A stretch of 60,000 bases of DNA from Tubiluchus corallicola (lineage: Eukaryota > Priapulida > Priapulimorpha > Priapulimorphida > Tubiluchidae). Below are positions 38,592-50,987 of the stretch, one piece after another; positions within the stretch are counted from its first letter, which is position 1; each line of letters begins with the position of its first letter. The translations under genes and the position numbers were made by a program. Location of the stretch: positions 374,001 to 434,000 of the forward strand of contig JAQGDQ010000144.1 in assembly GCA_030141605.1 (NCBI GenBank). The letters run 5' to 3'. Under the pieces are notes generated by a model. The model saw only the letters and a program-made list of their open reading frames with translations. It was not told the DNA's origin and searched no databases.

Positions 38592-41500
38592 TCATGAGCA
38601 CTTCCAAACACAAATGCCCAAGTTTCCACCAAAGAACAAGTACATTAGATGTTTTACTTCATGCGTAACCTCAAAGCCATATCCTTCACCAACAACGACG
38701 TGCCATGATGCACCAAATTTCTTATCCATTGTCTCTTTTATCATTTTAGCTGCATTCTGAAATAAGAAAGAGAAATTCTCTTATTGGGTTTATTACCAAT
38801 TATGTGAGTTTTGATCACCTCTTGCCTTTTCTCTTTCTTTTACGTTGGTATAGAAGAAAGAGTTTGAACAACGCTCAGGCGTAAAAAAATTACCCATGTG
38901 TTTAAGATCAAGGTAATCAAGGCAAAGAAAACAATAAGGCGAAACAATAAAATCAGATCAAGTCCGTGTTTATGTTTTCATCAAAGAAGAGGAGCAAGAA
39001 ACTGAATTTCTAATTTTAACACAAAAATTATTAATAAAAACCATGATTTTCTGTGATTTTTTTATACAACTCGAAATCCAAAAGACGAGAATCCAGCATT
39101 CAAACAGGTTAGATCTCAATTAGATGTTTGTAACATAACCAAACCCTGACTCATGAAAATTATGTCTCTAAGATTAGCGAGTGAAACAGCAGAGGTTCTT
39201 CAGCCACACTCAGACGTATGTACATTCTCCCTCTAAGAGGAAACCATCCAGTTAAGCATAGGGAAAGAAACCATCCAAAGCAAGAATCAAAGCAGTTCAC
39301 CCCATCCACTCAGTGAGCAGCCTTGGTATTATCGGTAGCCTAAACGATGCGGCTACTGCCAGGCCATGCACCTCATCACACAAGATAAATTGATAACATG
39401 ACCGTAATACTTAAAATCAAATTTAAGAACTGTGATTGATCTTGGTTATCTGCACATAATGAAATCTACCTTGAAAATGTGATAATATGTGCCAATATCA
39501 AGTAGCAAAAAGCCACACCCACAAAATATTATAGATTTGCATCTGACTACCAAGCAAGGCTCCCTATTACAATAAGCTTGTTTAAACAAACGAAAACTTT
39601 GAAAAGATCGTCAGTAAAATTTGACACAAAATATTTTTTACTGAACCCAATATTGCTAACAAAATAGTGGTATGTGCACGACTATAGTCTCTACACTTAC
39701 TATATTAAATGTATGCATATTTTTATACCTCATTGTTAGTTGGAAACTTTTCACAGGCTGTCACACATAACTCCATTGCTTCATTCTGCATCTCTTCATT
39801 CATATCACAATGCTGAAAAGAAACAGAAAAAGTGATCAGGCATGAACTTAAAGTTGAAAATATATCACATTATTAATAAAATTAAAACAACTGTCAGAGT
39901 GATCCTTAAATTGGACAACTTTAAGCCATCAATGCCCGTCATACTTTTTGTTTCAGTCCCTAGAATTTAGTTGTTTTTTTTGTTATGCAAATTAGCATTA
40001 ACCAAAACTTGAAATGACAACATCTGTTGTGCTATCAGCAAAATAAAGTTTCCAAACAAAACTGGAAATGAAGAACATTGATAAATTCCTACTTTACCAT
40101 TATTTTGTGAGAAAAATCTCACCCTAACAATCTGTGAGGCCCACACAACTACAGATAATAACGCAAAGGATATAGAATTTATAAGGCACAGGTACGAATG
40201 TGTGTTAGTATTCACAAATAGTATTGTTGTTTATTTTTTTGACTTTACACAGGCACTTCACTTATACACAAATATAGCCATACCAACAACTCTAACTGTC
40301 TTGCTCAGGGACCCAACTCTTAAGCTCCAGTCCTCACAAGCCCCAGTGAGGGTATTTGTAAGACTGATTGTAGGTGTGGAAGAAGAGTGGCAGTGTGACA
40401 CTCCCAATTAAGTCTATTAAGAATTCAACAAAACAGGAATCAAGAAGTTGCACTTTAAATGTTGAGGAGAGAGGGACAGAGGACAAGAAATCTTTACACT
40501 CGATATGACAAAATAAAAAAAAACTTAAGTTTATGAATAAGGACACTATCAGCGGGCACAGTGAAAAAGGAAAAAGTTAAGAAAGAGCAAGTCCTGGATT
40601 TGGGATAGATCATGGGGTTTTTAGAAAGCTTCAAATCAGCAATCTAAACAAACCTATATCTGGCACTGAACTAGAAGTAACACCAATCCAGAACAACCAA
40701 TTTTAATAAGAATTTTGGTTAAGCACATCCATATTAGCATATAGGGGCCATCCACATTAGGTAGGTAGGTGGCAGGAGGCATGATAACGCCATTATAATG
40801 CAAGGTAGCTAGTTGATTTAATCATGATATCGTTACCTGACTTCACGCTTTTTTCACACGTGCAGAAAAAGCGATTCATAACAAGGAATGGCTGGTTGTA
40901 ATCGGCCATGAGGAGGATTCTGCAGACTGGGTCAGTGAGAACGAATTAACACAAGTGATGTTGTTGCCTGTCCCTGGGAGAAGGAAGAATAAAATGTACA
41001 AAAACTACATTAGTGTGATATCGATATAAATATAAGGGGTAAGTAAGTGCTTGGGCATATGATAACGTCATTATAACACAAGCTAGGTAGGTCCTCGAAA
41101 TTGACCGAAAACTTGATATTGTTATATTTGGATGGCCCCATATAACCAAGCTTTCAGCAGATGAGTTTGCATAATAAATCTTTTTTTCAGCCCTACAAAG
41201 GCTCATTCGACTGGTGACTGCCCAGTTACAAAGTTCTTACCAGTTCATTTTAGTTTGATGCTTTGTCGCGCTTTGAGTGACTCAATTTGTCTGCAGCTAG
41301 ACCAATGCGTGATTTCGATCTTTTAACACTGCTGGTTAATGGCGCTACCTGGTTATCCAGTTTCCTCGATAAGTTACTCACTGTGACAACCAAGGTAATG
41401 TGACTAGTAAACTGACAGACTGTTAAACATTTTTGGCCTCCACTCCTAAATATATTTACACAGCTTCCTAATATTAGCCATACCTAGTGGCCAAGTTGAT

Positions 41501-41996
41501 GGGTTAGTGTTATTTCATAATCCACAGTCCATAATACATAGATGGGGGTATTAGCATGAATGCTACTTGCCTCTCCACTATACTGAATTAACTAAAACTG
41601 AAATTTTAAATATAGTGGCATTTCTTAAATGTGTCCAGTCCACTGGATAACGTGAAAACTGTGATAAACTAAATCACTTAAGTGATAAGCATTGCCATTA
41701 CTCATATTTGAGTAAGAAATGGAAGGTGCGGTAGGCCTATTCTGTTATCCGATGTGACATTCGTTAATAATCAGTACGAATCTGAAGCAGCTCAAGATAT
41801 CATAGAACATAAGCGACAGCAGATTTAGACAAATTGACCAGACTCGCTTAGGTCCAGCAATGTAGGCCCTGTGTAACAAGATCGAGCAGCATTAAGGGAA
41901 ACCATAAATTACCCTTATCAGAGGATAGGTGTGTACTCTTTTAGATGCATCAACAACGGATTCCTCTTTTTTGATTTCTGTGCCTTCAGCAGACAT
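38592..41996 (-). CDS. DNAL4: dynein axonemal light chain 4
   Basis: Three exons (transcript order): 41913-41996, 39729-39812 and 38592-38756. All joins are phase 0 and give 110 residues, against about 105 in human. The protein starts MSAEGTEIKKEES and continues YPLIRHCDMNEEM. It then has ELCVTACEKF and the LC8-family core AAKMIKETMDKKFGASWHVV, then VGEGYGFEVTHEV and a C-terminal LYFGG-type strand, ending VCVWK-like with Cys-Ser. The TNNEN-AAKMIKETMDKKFG region and the Cys-Ser end are typical of DNAL4 rather than DYNLL1. It is a light chain of outer-arm axonemal dynein that binds the intermediate-chain base. The start codon is the only one that gives the family's N-terminal extension. The first intron carries a MITE, and a fold-back repeat sits 175 bases upstream of the start codon. 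Confidence 0.95.
40744..41139. mobile_element. GGGGCCATCC-ended MITE in DNAL4 intron
   Basis: Inverted ends GGGGCCATCCACATTA and GGGGCCATCCAAATAT bound 396 bases, flanked on both sides by ATATA (40739-40743 and 41140-41144). The interior has two related stretches around GATAACGCCATTATAA (about 40780) and GATAACGTCATTATAA (about 41062). The ends resemble those I recall for ISL2EU- or Harbinger-type MITEs of marine invertebrates; that assignment is tentative. Confidence 0.65.
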
Positions 41997-42170
41997 GCTG
42001 TAGCAGTTCTGTCACAAAATTTTAAAATTCCTTAATAGGCAATTACTGTAAATTCTTCTAGATAAGTTATAAACTTGTGATGGATCTGTTACACCAAATT
42101 TACACCAGATATTGTTTTTATTGCGCTGCCATCTACCGACTAAAGTAGCGCTTATGTAGAATGCGGATAT

Positions 42171-42330
42171 CGGATGCGTTTTTGGAGTTGCGGAATAGAG
42201 ATAAACCGGTTTATATTGTTTTCAATGCACCCGTTTATGCAGCTGCGTATGCGTTATTCTTTTTGCAGCTTTTTCCTATTGATTTTTCCGCATCTATTTC
42301 GCGGCTGTTCTGCAATGGAAAGCGCATCGG
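42171..42330. mobile_element. fold-back element, copy 1
   Basis: The arms CGGATGCGTTTTTGGAGTTG and an inverted CCGATGCGCTTTCCATTGCA bound about 160 bases. The centre, TTTATATTGTTTTCAATGCA followed by CCCGTTTAT, is shared with the copy at 48401-48571. It lies about 175 bases upstream of the DNAL4 start codon. Two overlapping open frames here are products of the repeat. Confidence 0.6.
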
Positions 42331-45300
42331 TCTGCTACATAAACGCCACACTTAAAACAGATATGTCTGAGTAGGCGTTTCATTCGATATGTCATTAAAT
42401 CAATCTCAGACTTACCTTTCCAACAAGTGATTCAGTTCATAAACGTTTGCAAAACATTTTTTCAACTTGGAAAGTTTTAAATTACAAAAAACGCAAATAA
42501 CTTTTTCTTTACAAAAATTAGTCAAACACACAGTTTATTCTTAGAAACACAGTAAAACATAATGTAAAGTACAGTAGTTCTTGCTTTCATTAAAATGTTA
42601 TAGCAATGTTTTAGAAGAACAAAACCTAGCGAAACTTGTGCATATTGCCCGATCTTAAAATAAAACTGGCAAAATTGCAAATTTATTTAGCTTAGCTAGG
42701 TAAATAATAGCAACTAAGAAACTCAGTTTTATAGTACAGCACCTGAACATCTTAGGTACCACTATAAATGTCTACTTTCACTATCAAATTCGATCTAGTA
42801 GAATGGTAATAACAACATAGTTCTCTGAACACATCATTCAGTTTGTTGCATTAAGGACTACTCAAATTCAAGTTAAAAATTAAAATCAAGTGCTTATGAC
42901 ACCATGCAATTATGTTGGATGTATCACTTAGGTTTTATCAAGAATTCAGTTTAATGTCACAAGTCACAACTAGCCATTAATTAAAAGCAATGCAAGCTCA
43001 AATAATAGATAATAAAAAAAAATATATATATACAAAATTCAGGCTTGGAAGTATTATGTGCTCTACTTAATCAAATACAGCCAAGAAGGCACTATTCATG
43101 CATAAAAAATAACACCAAAGAGGCTCCAAATTTGAATTTTTGTACAAAATGTGCAGCAATCAAAATAAGCAAATGATGTAAATGTAGAGAAGCAATATGA
43201 GCTACAGTCAAAGCAAAAATGGTACTAACTAAACAGCAAAAACACTATATTACTTTTGATCCAGAAAACGTTCATTATGAAAATACAAGATATGTTAACG
43301 GTTATACATACGACCACATTAATATTACCAGCACTGCTTCCAGTTATTGCTGTCAATATCTAATAAAAATATAGTAGATGTTTTTGAAATTATGTTACAG
43401 AACTTGCCCGTGTTTACGTCTTACCAGTATGACATCATTACATTATCATTCCACGCAATGATCGTAAGTTTTATAGCCAGAAGTTACAGTATTCAGGTAT
43501 GATACTATAAAAGTCAAATGCCAAAGGTTCAGTGTTTCAGTCTATGCCTGCTAGACATTGCTTACAAGGAGTACTAGTACTATTAGACAACGTACTATAC
43601 TTGTCTAATAGTGGTTGCACAGTGAAAAACATACTGAAAAACATACTTTCTAAAGAAACCTTTTATAAGGACCTGCTACAGACTAGAGATCAAAATTTTG
43701 CAAGTAGTTGTAAAAATGTAACCAATGCACAGTACAATTGCCTAACATGGACACATTGTATCATAGTGCGATCTATTGCAAAGTTCTAAAGATGTGACAG
43801 TAAACTAGTATATAACACTAGGTTGTTCAAATTTTTAGTTAAAATTTCACAGAACGATAAAAGCAAGGCCACATATCGTACAATGAGGTAGCACTTTAGC
43901 AATACTTAGTATATGGTACATTGTGTTGCTATTTGTTTAATACTATTAATATTCATAAATAAAAATGTCTGCCATCTCGTAAAAATTAAACATCAAACAA
44001 GAAACAAACAGTGTTTACCCTAATATTTCCTGAAAATCACTACACAATTATGTTATAAGATTATCGCTCCAGTTTCTTTTCCTCAATAACTAATACTTCG
44101 TAGTATAGTAGCTACATGTCCTACATGCCATTATGACAAAAACAGTGTAAATGGCTCAAACATACCACATTTTACTAATTATATTAGCATGATTATGTGA
44201 TACAATACATCACAAAAGCACATGGCAAGAAGTAAACTTATACAACCAAAAATGAACTTAAATGTGAAAAATACACAAGTTGATCAATGCTAATAAAACT
44301 TAAAGACACTATAAACAGACGTTCTGTTCAAGTTCAATTGATAAGACTATATTGCAGGCAACAATCTATATTACAGTAAATCTAGAGCTCAAAAACAACT
44401 AACCAGAATTTAGCATTTTTGATTAACCTCCAATATTGTTAACACTTGGTCACCCATCTGTTGAGCTGTTTGTCAATGGCAACATATGCAATGAAAGACA
44501 AATAGGCACACGTTTGCTATCTTACTACAAATAACTATAACAAAAATACATTGATAGTAAACAAACACGTAATTTAAAACAATACTAGTACTGGACTAAA
44601 ACACTTGTCCCTGCAGATGGTAAAATTACAATAATATGTGACTTAATATATAAATCATTTACTATATGTCTGATTTTACAGTTAACTATGTTGCTTAAAC
44701 TGTTGTGTACAGACTCCTAGGGCCTCTTATCTAATTTATGTGTTTAATAAGTTAACACACATAGTTATTTCACTGATACATTTTGGCACTGAGTTTCCAG
44801 TGACTAGCATCTTCGTACATGGAAGTAATGTTTTACTTAACAAATTGCACTGTTTATGGGCAAGACTTTATTGCAATATTTACGTTAAAAGTACATTTAG
44901 TTTTAAGTGACAATGTTACAATCATGATATTCCTATCTTGCATTAAATTCAACAATACATCCGTATGCAGTAATGAAAAACTCACTGTTTTCTAAAACTC
45001 AAAGCTAACTACTATAATATGTACATGGTATATCATCATTTCAGTAAAAAATAAATAAAAGTGAAAAATTCATGATGCACAATTCTAGAATAAAACTACC
45101 CTACCTACATGTGTAAACTCGTAGAATCGTGAGTGAGTCCAGCCTGTAAATAAAGCTAAATGTACAAGTTTGTCAATGCTACTGAACTACGTACACTTAT
45201 TGATACATGACTGCACTGACTAGACACTTCCTAGCACATCACTGCTGCATTCCTAGATCTGTGTACACAAGAAATATTAAAAAAAACAGCAGCAAAGATA

Positions 45301-46157
45301 TAGTAAAGTAAGATGGCAAAAAGTACAAATTTATAAAAATTTATAATGCTGTATAAAAGAGCACTTTGCAATGTTCAGTAGCAAAATTTGTCTGTATGTC
45401 ACAGTTTTAAATGTACTACCCAAATCAACTAACCATACACATTTTTAATACCACAGGCTTAAATTAAGCATTATAAGTAAATGTACAGATTATACTGGTC
45501 AAATGAAATAACACTCGCTATCTTTTGATACTGTATAATGAATTTACTTGAATTAGAAGAATTACTTGAGGCAAAAAAGGTGCAAGGTTTATAAAAACTT
45601 ACACGCAGTAAAACTAATGGCTCAAGTACCGAGGACACATAAAATTCTTAGCCAGAAATTTTAGGTTTAGTATTAAAAAAATGATGACCGACAAGCTGAA
45701 ATAACATCCATCTTAATAGACTATGTTAACCAACCACTGTAACATGATGGTAAGTACATACTGATTTAGCCTGTTAATACAGTATGATATAACAAGCTTT
45801 TATGATATCAGTTATAATCGTAATACTTCAAAAACTAATAACCATAAATCCATGGCCTGTAATCTAGAGTTCTGAGTAATCAGTGTACCTAGGATTGTGC
45901 AAAACCAATCTGCAGCAATAAGTAGCAGCATGATCATTCTGCACCTAATAATTGGGAGTATGGCCTCGAAAATCTATTGTAGCTAATTTCTTGGTTAAAG
46001 TAACTACTGGTAACCCAGTATTAAAATCAAGAGATGCATTAAATTACAAACTTTCACAATATTTACAAAGTGATTGGCACAATTACTGGCAGTGAAGCAC
46101 TAAACCTATTTACACAGAGACAAGTACTTGAGTAATAAGCACATTACATGCAAATCT

Positions 46158-46163
46158 TTTATT
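46158..46163 (-). terminator. polyadenylation signal of the PPxY gene
   Basis: AATAAA on the minus strand only a few bases after the TGA at 46169-46171, implying a very short 3' UTR. Confidence 0.5.
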
Positions 46164-46168
46164 GAACT

Positions 46169-49100
46169 TCAGAGGTTAAATCTGACTGTCTTACACGGTC
46201 GTGTAGGTTCCGTATAAGCCCTCTTGCGTAGCATTGGTTTGAGCTGTACAGCTTCGTCCTCAACTTCTGACAAAATGTTTGGTGATGAAAGCGAAAGAGC
46301 AGTGTACGACGGAGGAAGTGTACCACCCGATTCTGTCTCCTCCACATTTTTCAAGCGTTCACTAAAACTTTGTACTGAAAGCGTTATGCTTTCAGCATAT
46401 GTTGGAGGCTTGACATCAATGTCATCAGATCCACTGCTGCAACAATGAGAACCACTTTCATTGTCTCCAAGCATCTTGTCATCATCTTCGTCATCGTCTT
46501 CCGTGGACAACTGCTTCCTCAAAGGCGGAGGTGGACTGTGTAACCGCCGAGGCCTGCTTGAAGTCTGTTGACTTGATTCGGGCAATGGACTTTCACGAGA
46601 ACTATGAGAACAAATGGATGATTGTCGCGAGCAGACAGATGATTGTCGAGAACAAACTGAACTCTGTCGAGAACATGTGCTATGATGCCGGTCTCGGGTC
46701 ACATGACCATTTTGTGACTCTTCACTTATCACCGATTCATATGCAGGTGGTGATTCAACTTGGTTTAACCTATAAATGTAAACAACAGTTTGGAATTTGG
46801 AAAGATTACAATTTTTTCACAAATATTCACAAAACCATTTAAATTTTGGCCATGTTTAAAACGTTTTAGTTTTTTTTTATAAAAAAATAATTTAAAAAGA
46901 AGTTTTCTACAACTAAAAACCCCGGCAGTGTTTAAATTCTGGCACTGCATGCAGCTTAACTACATGTATTATGAAATACTCTTGAGCTAAGAAAAATGCA
47001 CTGAGGTTAAAAAATGGAGATTAGTTCAAAATTTTACGCACAAAATATGAAAGTTCTGTGGTTAACGAGCATATCAGCTGACACCTCTCAACTTGAAGTT
47101 GTTTGTTTAAATTATGCCGTTTTATTGGCAAAATATAGCGGAAACACTGATTAGTGTATAGGTTTACATATAGTAACCATAAGAGTAAAAGTCTTGCGTC
47201 AAAAATAGACATAAAAAGAATTTTCGCAACAGTTATAATTTCACAATTTCTACATGTATATACACAAGTTAAATTTTATTATTTAATAAATGATTTTACT
47301 TACCAAGGAGACAATTCTTCTACTGTATAAGACTGTCTTTCCTGAAACAAAAAAAAACTTTAGAGGTGTAGCAACAAGGCTGAATCTTTATAAATTAGCT
47401 TCAGCAGAGACACAACACAAGCAAGTTTATGTGGTTCAGTAAATCTGAAAACATGTAAATAGCAACTATTGCTACATAGAAACTTCAATCCTCCTTTACA
47501 ACTGATTTACACTCTTCTACTCTAATTAATATGTTCTCTCTCTATCATGTTTAACAAACTATACGATTGAAATCATGCTTATAAGTACTAATGAAGTCAA
47601 CCTGTCAGTCAGTCAACCAGCCAGTAAGTGTGTCCGCCAGCTAGCCAGTCAATCAATCTCAGCCTACTTTAGGGTTGTGAGACTTAAACAGGTGATGGAC
47701 CAGGCTCACAATTCTTCGTAAACAATAGAGAGAGACAATACTACTATTTAGGCCTGTACTCTCTATTCAGCTATAATCACAAAAGGCGCTCCTGTCATCA
47801 GTAATGCCTGCAAGAGTGTCTGGCTGTTGATAACGAGAGGCAGATGGTGCTATTAATGGAGGGTGTACAGTGTCAACAGAATTTGTACAGTAGCCTTGAG
47901 CAGGCCGCAGTGTAACGGAGAGAGACTAATGTAGAGATCTATAAGATCGCGTGGTTCACTCGCAGGTCAGTTTACCCTGCGTGTTTATGTACATTAAAAT
48001 AACGGAAATGGTGTAACCTGTGCTTGCGAGTAGGAGAAAAACATTTGTTGTATAAACATTAAAATATAAACAGAAATGTTCGCACGTTCACCTAATCCTG
48101 CGAGAAACCAAGTTCAAGATACTGAAGCCAGTGAATATGTATTTAAAACGCGAGTCTAGTGCTAAACCAGCTTCATATATAGAGCGTTAAAATTTACGAA
48201 AATATGTCATTACCATGAACCAAAACTAAGGTCTAACCATTTGCAAGAGGTACTGTAGTGCAAAATTTCTACAAAACATTTTAACAAAACAATTAATACG
48301 AAATAACCCATTGCAAAGCTTAATCAAGTGAAAACTTTCAAATTCACGTTTGCGTACTCCGGCTTTCTCATTTACTGTATGTTGCAAGATAAAGTTCCGT
48401 TTACCTAGTATCCGGAATGCGTATGCGTTATGAGGATGCGAAATAGATAAAATGGGTTTATATTATTTTCAATGCACTCGTTTATCAGACCTGCGTTATA
48501 TTTTCTGCATCTTTTTCCAACTGATTTTTTATTCCGCAGCATAACGCATACGCATTCCTGATCCTAGGTAATCGCCATTTCAGGAACCTGGGGTTCGTAA
48601 GTCAGAAGTATAGACGCAAAAGAGAAGACTTGGTTCAAACATTTCGTATCCTTAAAGGCATAGAAACCATCAACAACGAAAATTTTTTCCAACGACCGTT
48701 ATATCATGGTACCAAAGGGCACTTCCACAAAATTAAGAGGAGAACAGTTTTCAACAGATGGAGCAGAAGCAAGGAAACATTTGCAATGTGAGCAATTGAT
48801 GAGTGGAACAAACTGCCTGACACCATAGTACAAATCCTCTAATTCTGCCCAGTTCAAGCAGCGTCTTGATAAACACTGGAAATATAATCCAGAAAAATAT
48901 ATGCCACAATGCCAACAGGAAGTCTTATGCCATACTTCATGATCGGAGTTCGACCATTTTCATTTCAATAAAGTAAACAAGGGAACGTGGAGAGGTTCAT
49001 AAGCAATTATTCTTAACCGCTGTCTTTTGACGGTAACGGTTTTCTGCTTGTACCAACCAAATTTTTCAAACAGTAAACACGTTGACTGCTGCTACGAACT

Positions 49101-50987
49101 ACGCATCTTGCGCAACTTTGCTTGCTAACGCAAGATAACGCAATTATAAGGTAACAATTATTCTATATCACAAGATACTACACGACAAACTACAGTATTT
49201 TCATATAATTTGTACAATACAAACAAAGCATACTGGCTGCTAAAAAATAATTAAAAAGCACAGTGAACACCTCCAAAAGTGGCCCCTGTAAAGATGAAAA
49301 AAAAAGTTTCACATGTGCATGTGTAAAGCTCAGTATCTAATGATATATGATTTACTGTCACTACTCCCACTAGTCAGTCTTGTTTAGTGTATAACATTCA
49401 TGATGCGATTCATCACCCACTGTGACCTTTGACCTCGGCGCAATAATTAACTAGGGTCAAAAGACATTATTGGGACTCCTATTAACATACTAGACCTCCT
49501 GTGCAATCAGGATTATGTGCCAAAATGTATCTTTAGTCTACATGCTAACTGTAGGAGAGAAGAAAATGAAGGATTGTGATTCATCAAAAGACACGACAGG
49601 AACAGGTTGCTGGTAGTGTTTAAAAGAGAAAAGATTAATAGACTGTTTCTTTCACAGTATTTGTGTTGAATTTTTTCAGCATACACCAAACTGCATCCGC
49701 TAACATAAATGTGGTAAACAGACTTCTTAAAGGAACTACCTACAAATAGGATATCCCCTGCTTAGTAACCATTACCTGTCAAATAATATTATTTGAAAGA
49801 AAAAAGAAAGTTCTGCTCAAAGTGCGAATGCAATACCATTGAACTATATGATCCTTAGCTAGTTCATCCATTTTAACTGCACATTTGAGGCTATTCCGGC
49901 ACTGTTCAATTATTGAATCATAGATCTAACGAAATATTCTACTTCTAGTTGGCAGTGATTAATTTTATAGACCTACATTTTAACACACTGTATGGCAATC
50001 TCAAAACGCTGCTTACTACCAATGTTAAATAGAACTTTGTGGGTATTGTGACGGGACAAGAATCTAGCTCACTAGAAAGGATAACCACTTAAGAAGTGAA
50101 ACTGAACAGGCAGCGCGGTACCTTGGTCATGTTTGGATTTGTATTCACCAAGAAAAGAAAGCGCTAAAAGATGTATTATAAATAAAGGAGAGAAAAGTTT
50201 ATGAAGTGCTTCCAGCTAAATTTGAATTTTTCCTGCATAGACATTGAAAGCGATTGATTTTTGATAATCAGTTCTTGTATTAAAAGTTAAGACAATGACA
50301 GGTGACTTTGTATTTCAGAGTTTCCTCTGTAGCAATATAACATGGTTCTCCTAAATGCATACTTCAAAAATGCTCATAACACACATTTTTGCATTTTGGC
50401 TAGTTTGATCAGTCACTACAGGTGAGAAAGCAGTTGTATTTTAACATCTTTGTGCAACGCTAAATCATTATTATCTCCCTAGGAAACTCATACAAGTCAG
50501 TTTATTCGTATAAAACTTGTTATTACTATTGACTAGCACTTACTTCTTCACGCACAATCCGCTTCTTCACTGCTGGTATCCTACACACCACCATGACACC
50601 ACCAGTCACTAATACGGGACCAATAAAGTACAAGCTACCTTCGGCTGACTCTATTTTAGCTTTATGAATCACTGCAAAAACAACGGTGAAAATACCAACA
50701 GCAGCTAGCGTCACAGCAATCACAATGTGAACACATGTGTATAAGATTCGCTTGCGTCTTGGATTATACGATTCATGCGAATGAACACTGCCATGGTCAT
50801 CTTCCACATCATCATCACTATGGGTAGCACCATTAATGTATTGAGCTTCATTAAGCACGGTCACCGCATTAGAGTTGCGGTTTGATGTGACATAGAAATC
50901 CATAGGTAGAGTAATATCTGTCATTTCAGCTAATGTTGAAACTTCTGGTATGGTCGTTGGTATAACCAAACTTCTCTTCTCACTCAT
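46169..50987 (-). CDS. two-pass membrane protein with three PPxY motifs
   Basis: Three exons (transcript order): 50544-50987, 47304-47341 and 46169-46769, joined in phase to 360 residues. Residues 1-80 are polar and acidic with no signal peptide. Two hydrophobic segments follow at 81-107 (start ILYTCVHIVIAV) and 118-136 (FIGPVLVTGGVMVV), then a basic stop PAVKKR. The rest is a cytosolic-type, Ser/Pro-rich tail. It has PPAY (168-171), PPTY (282-285) and PPSY (313-316), a threefold CSRQSSV/I repeat (193-213) and an acidic run (about 251-258). PPxY motifs bind WW domains such as those of NEDD4-type ubiquitin ligases, so an adaptor recruiting such ligases to membranes is a reasonable inference. 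The hairpin-plus-PPxY layout recalls small vertebrate TMEM proteins, but I do not recognise an ortholog. The first intron (3.2 kb) carries a fold-back element and a LINE relic. Confidence 0.8.
47600..47662. repeat. degenerate CCAGTCAGT-type tandem tract
   Basis: Irregular CAGTCAGTCAACCAGCCAG-like repeats, the complement in style of the tract at 8943-9035. Intronic. Confidence 0.5.
48401..48571. mobile_element. fold-back element, copy 2
   Basis: A perfect 19-base inverted repeat, GGAATGCGTATGCGTTATG, lies at 48414-48432 and inverted at 48540-48558. The arms extend outward with TTACCTAG to about 32 bases with few mismatches. The spacer contains TTTATATTATTTTCAATGCA followed by CTCGTTTAT, as in copy 1. 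Confidence 0.8.
48590..48970 (+). pseudogene. LINE reverse-transcriptase C-terminal relic
   Basis: The translation reads RNLGFVSQKYRRKREDLVQT, then FRILKGIETINNENFF. After a stop it continues AIDEWNKLPDTIVQI. These match the LGL-xx-L-xx-RR-x-RGDLI, YK-x-NG and WN-x-LP motifs at the end of CR1/RTE-like proteins. In-frame stops and frameshifts show it is dead. AATAAA at about 48965 may be its 3' end. It lies antisense in the PPxY gene intron, directly after the fold-back element. Confidence 0.65.

Larger units (their letters stand above)
41997..46168. other. intergenic region upstream of DNAL4
   Basis: This lies between the DNAL4 start and the 3' end of the PPxY membrane-protein gene (both minus strand). 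Apart from the fold-back repeat at 42171-42330 it is AT-rich DNA in which I see no exon. The open frame at 43532-43789 has no splice partner or recognisable content. Confidence 0.5.

Noticed and set aside
42161-42374. Two overlapping + strand open frames near DNAL4
   Set aside because: They fall on the fold-back repeat.
46531-46842. 103-codon + strand open frame
   Set aside because: It is antisense to the last exon of the PPxY membrane-protein gene, which has a better coding signature.
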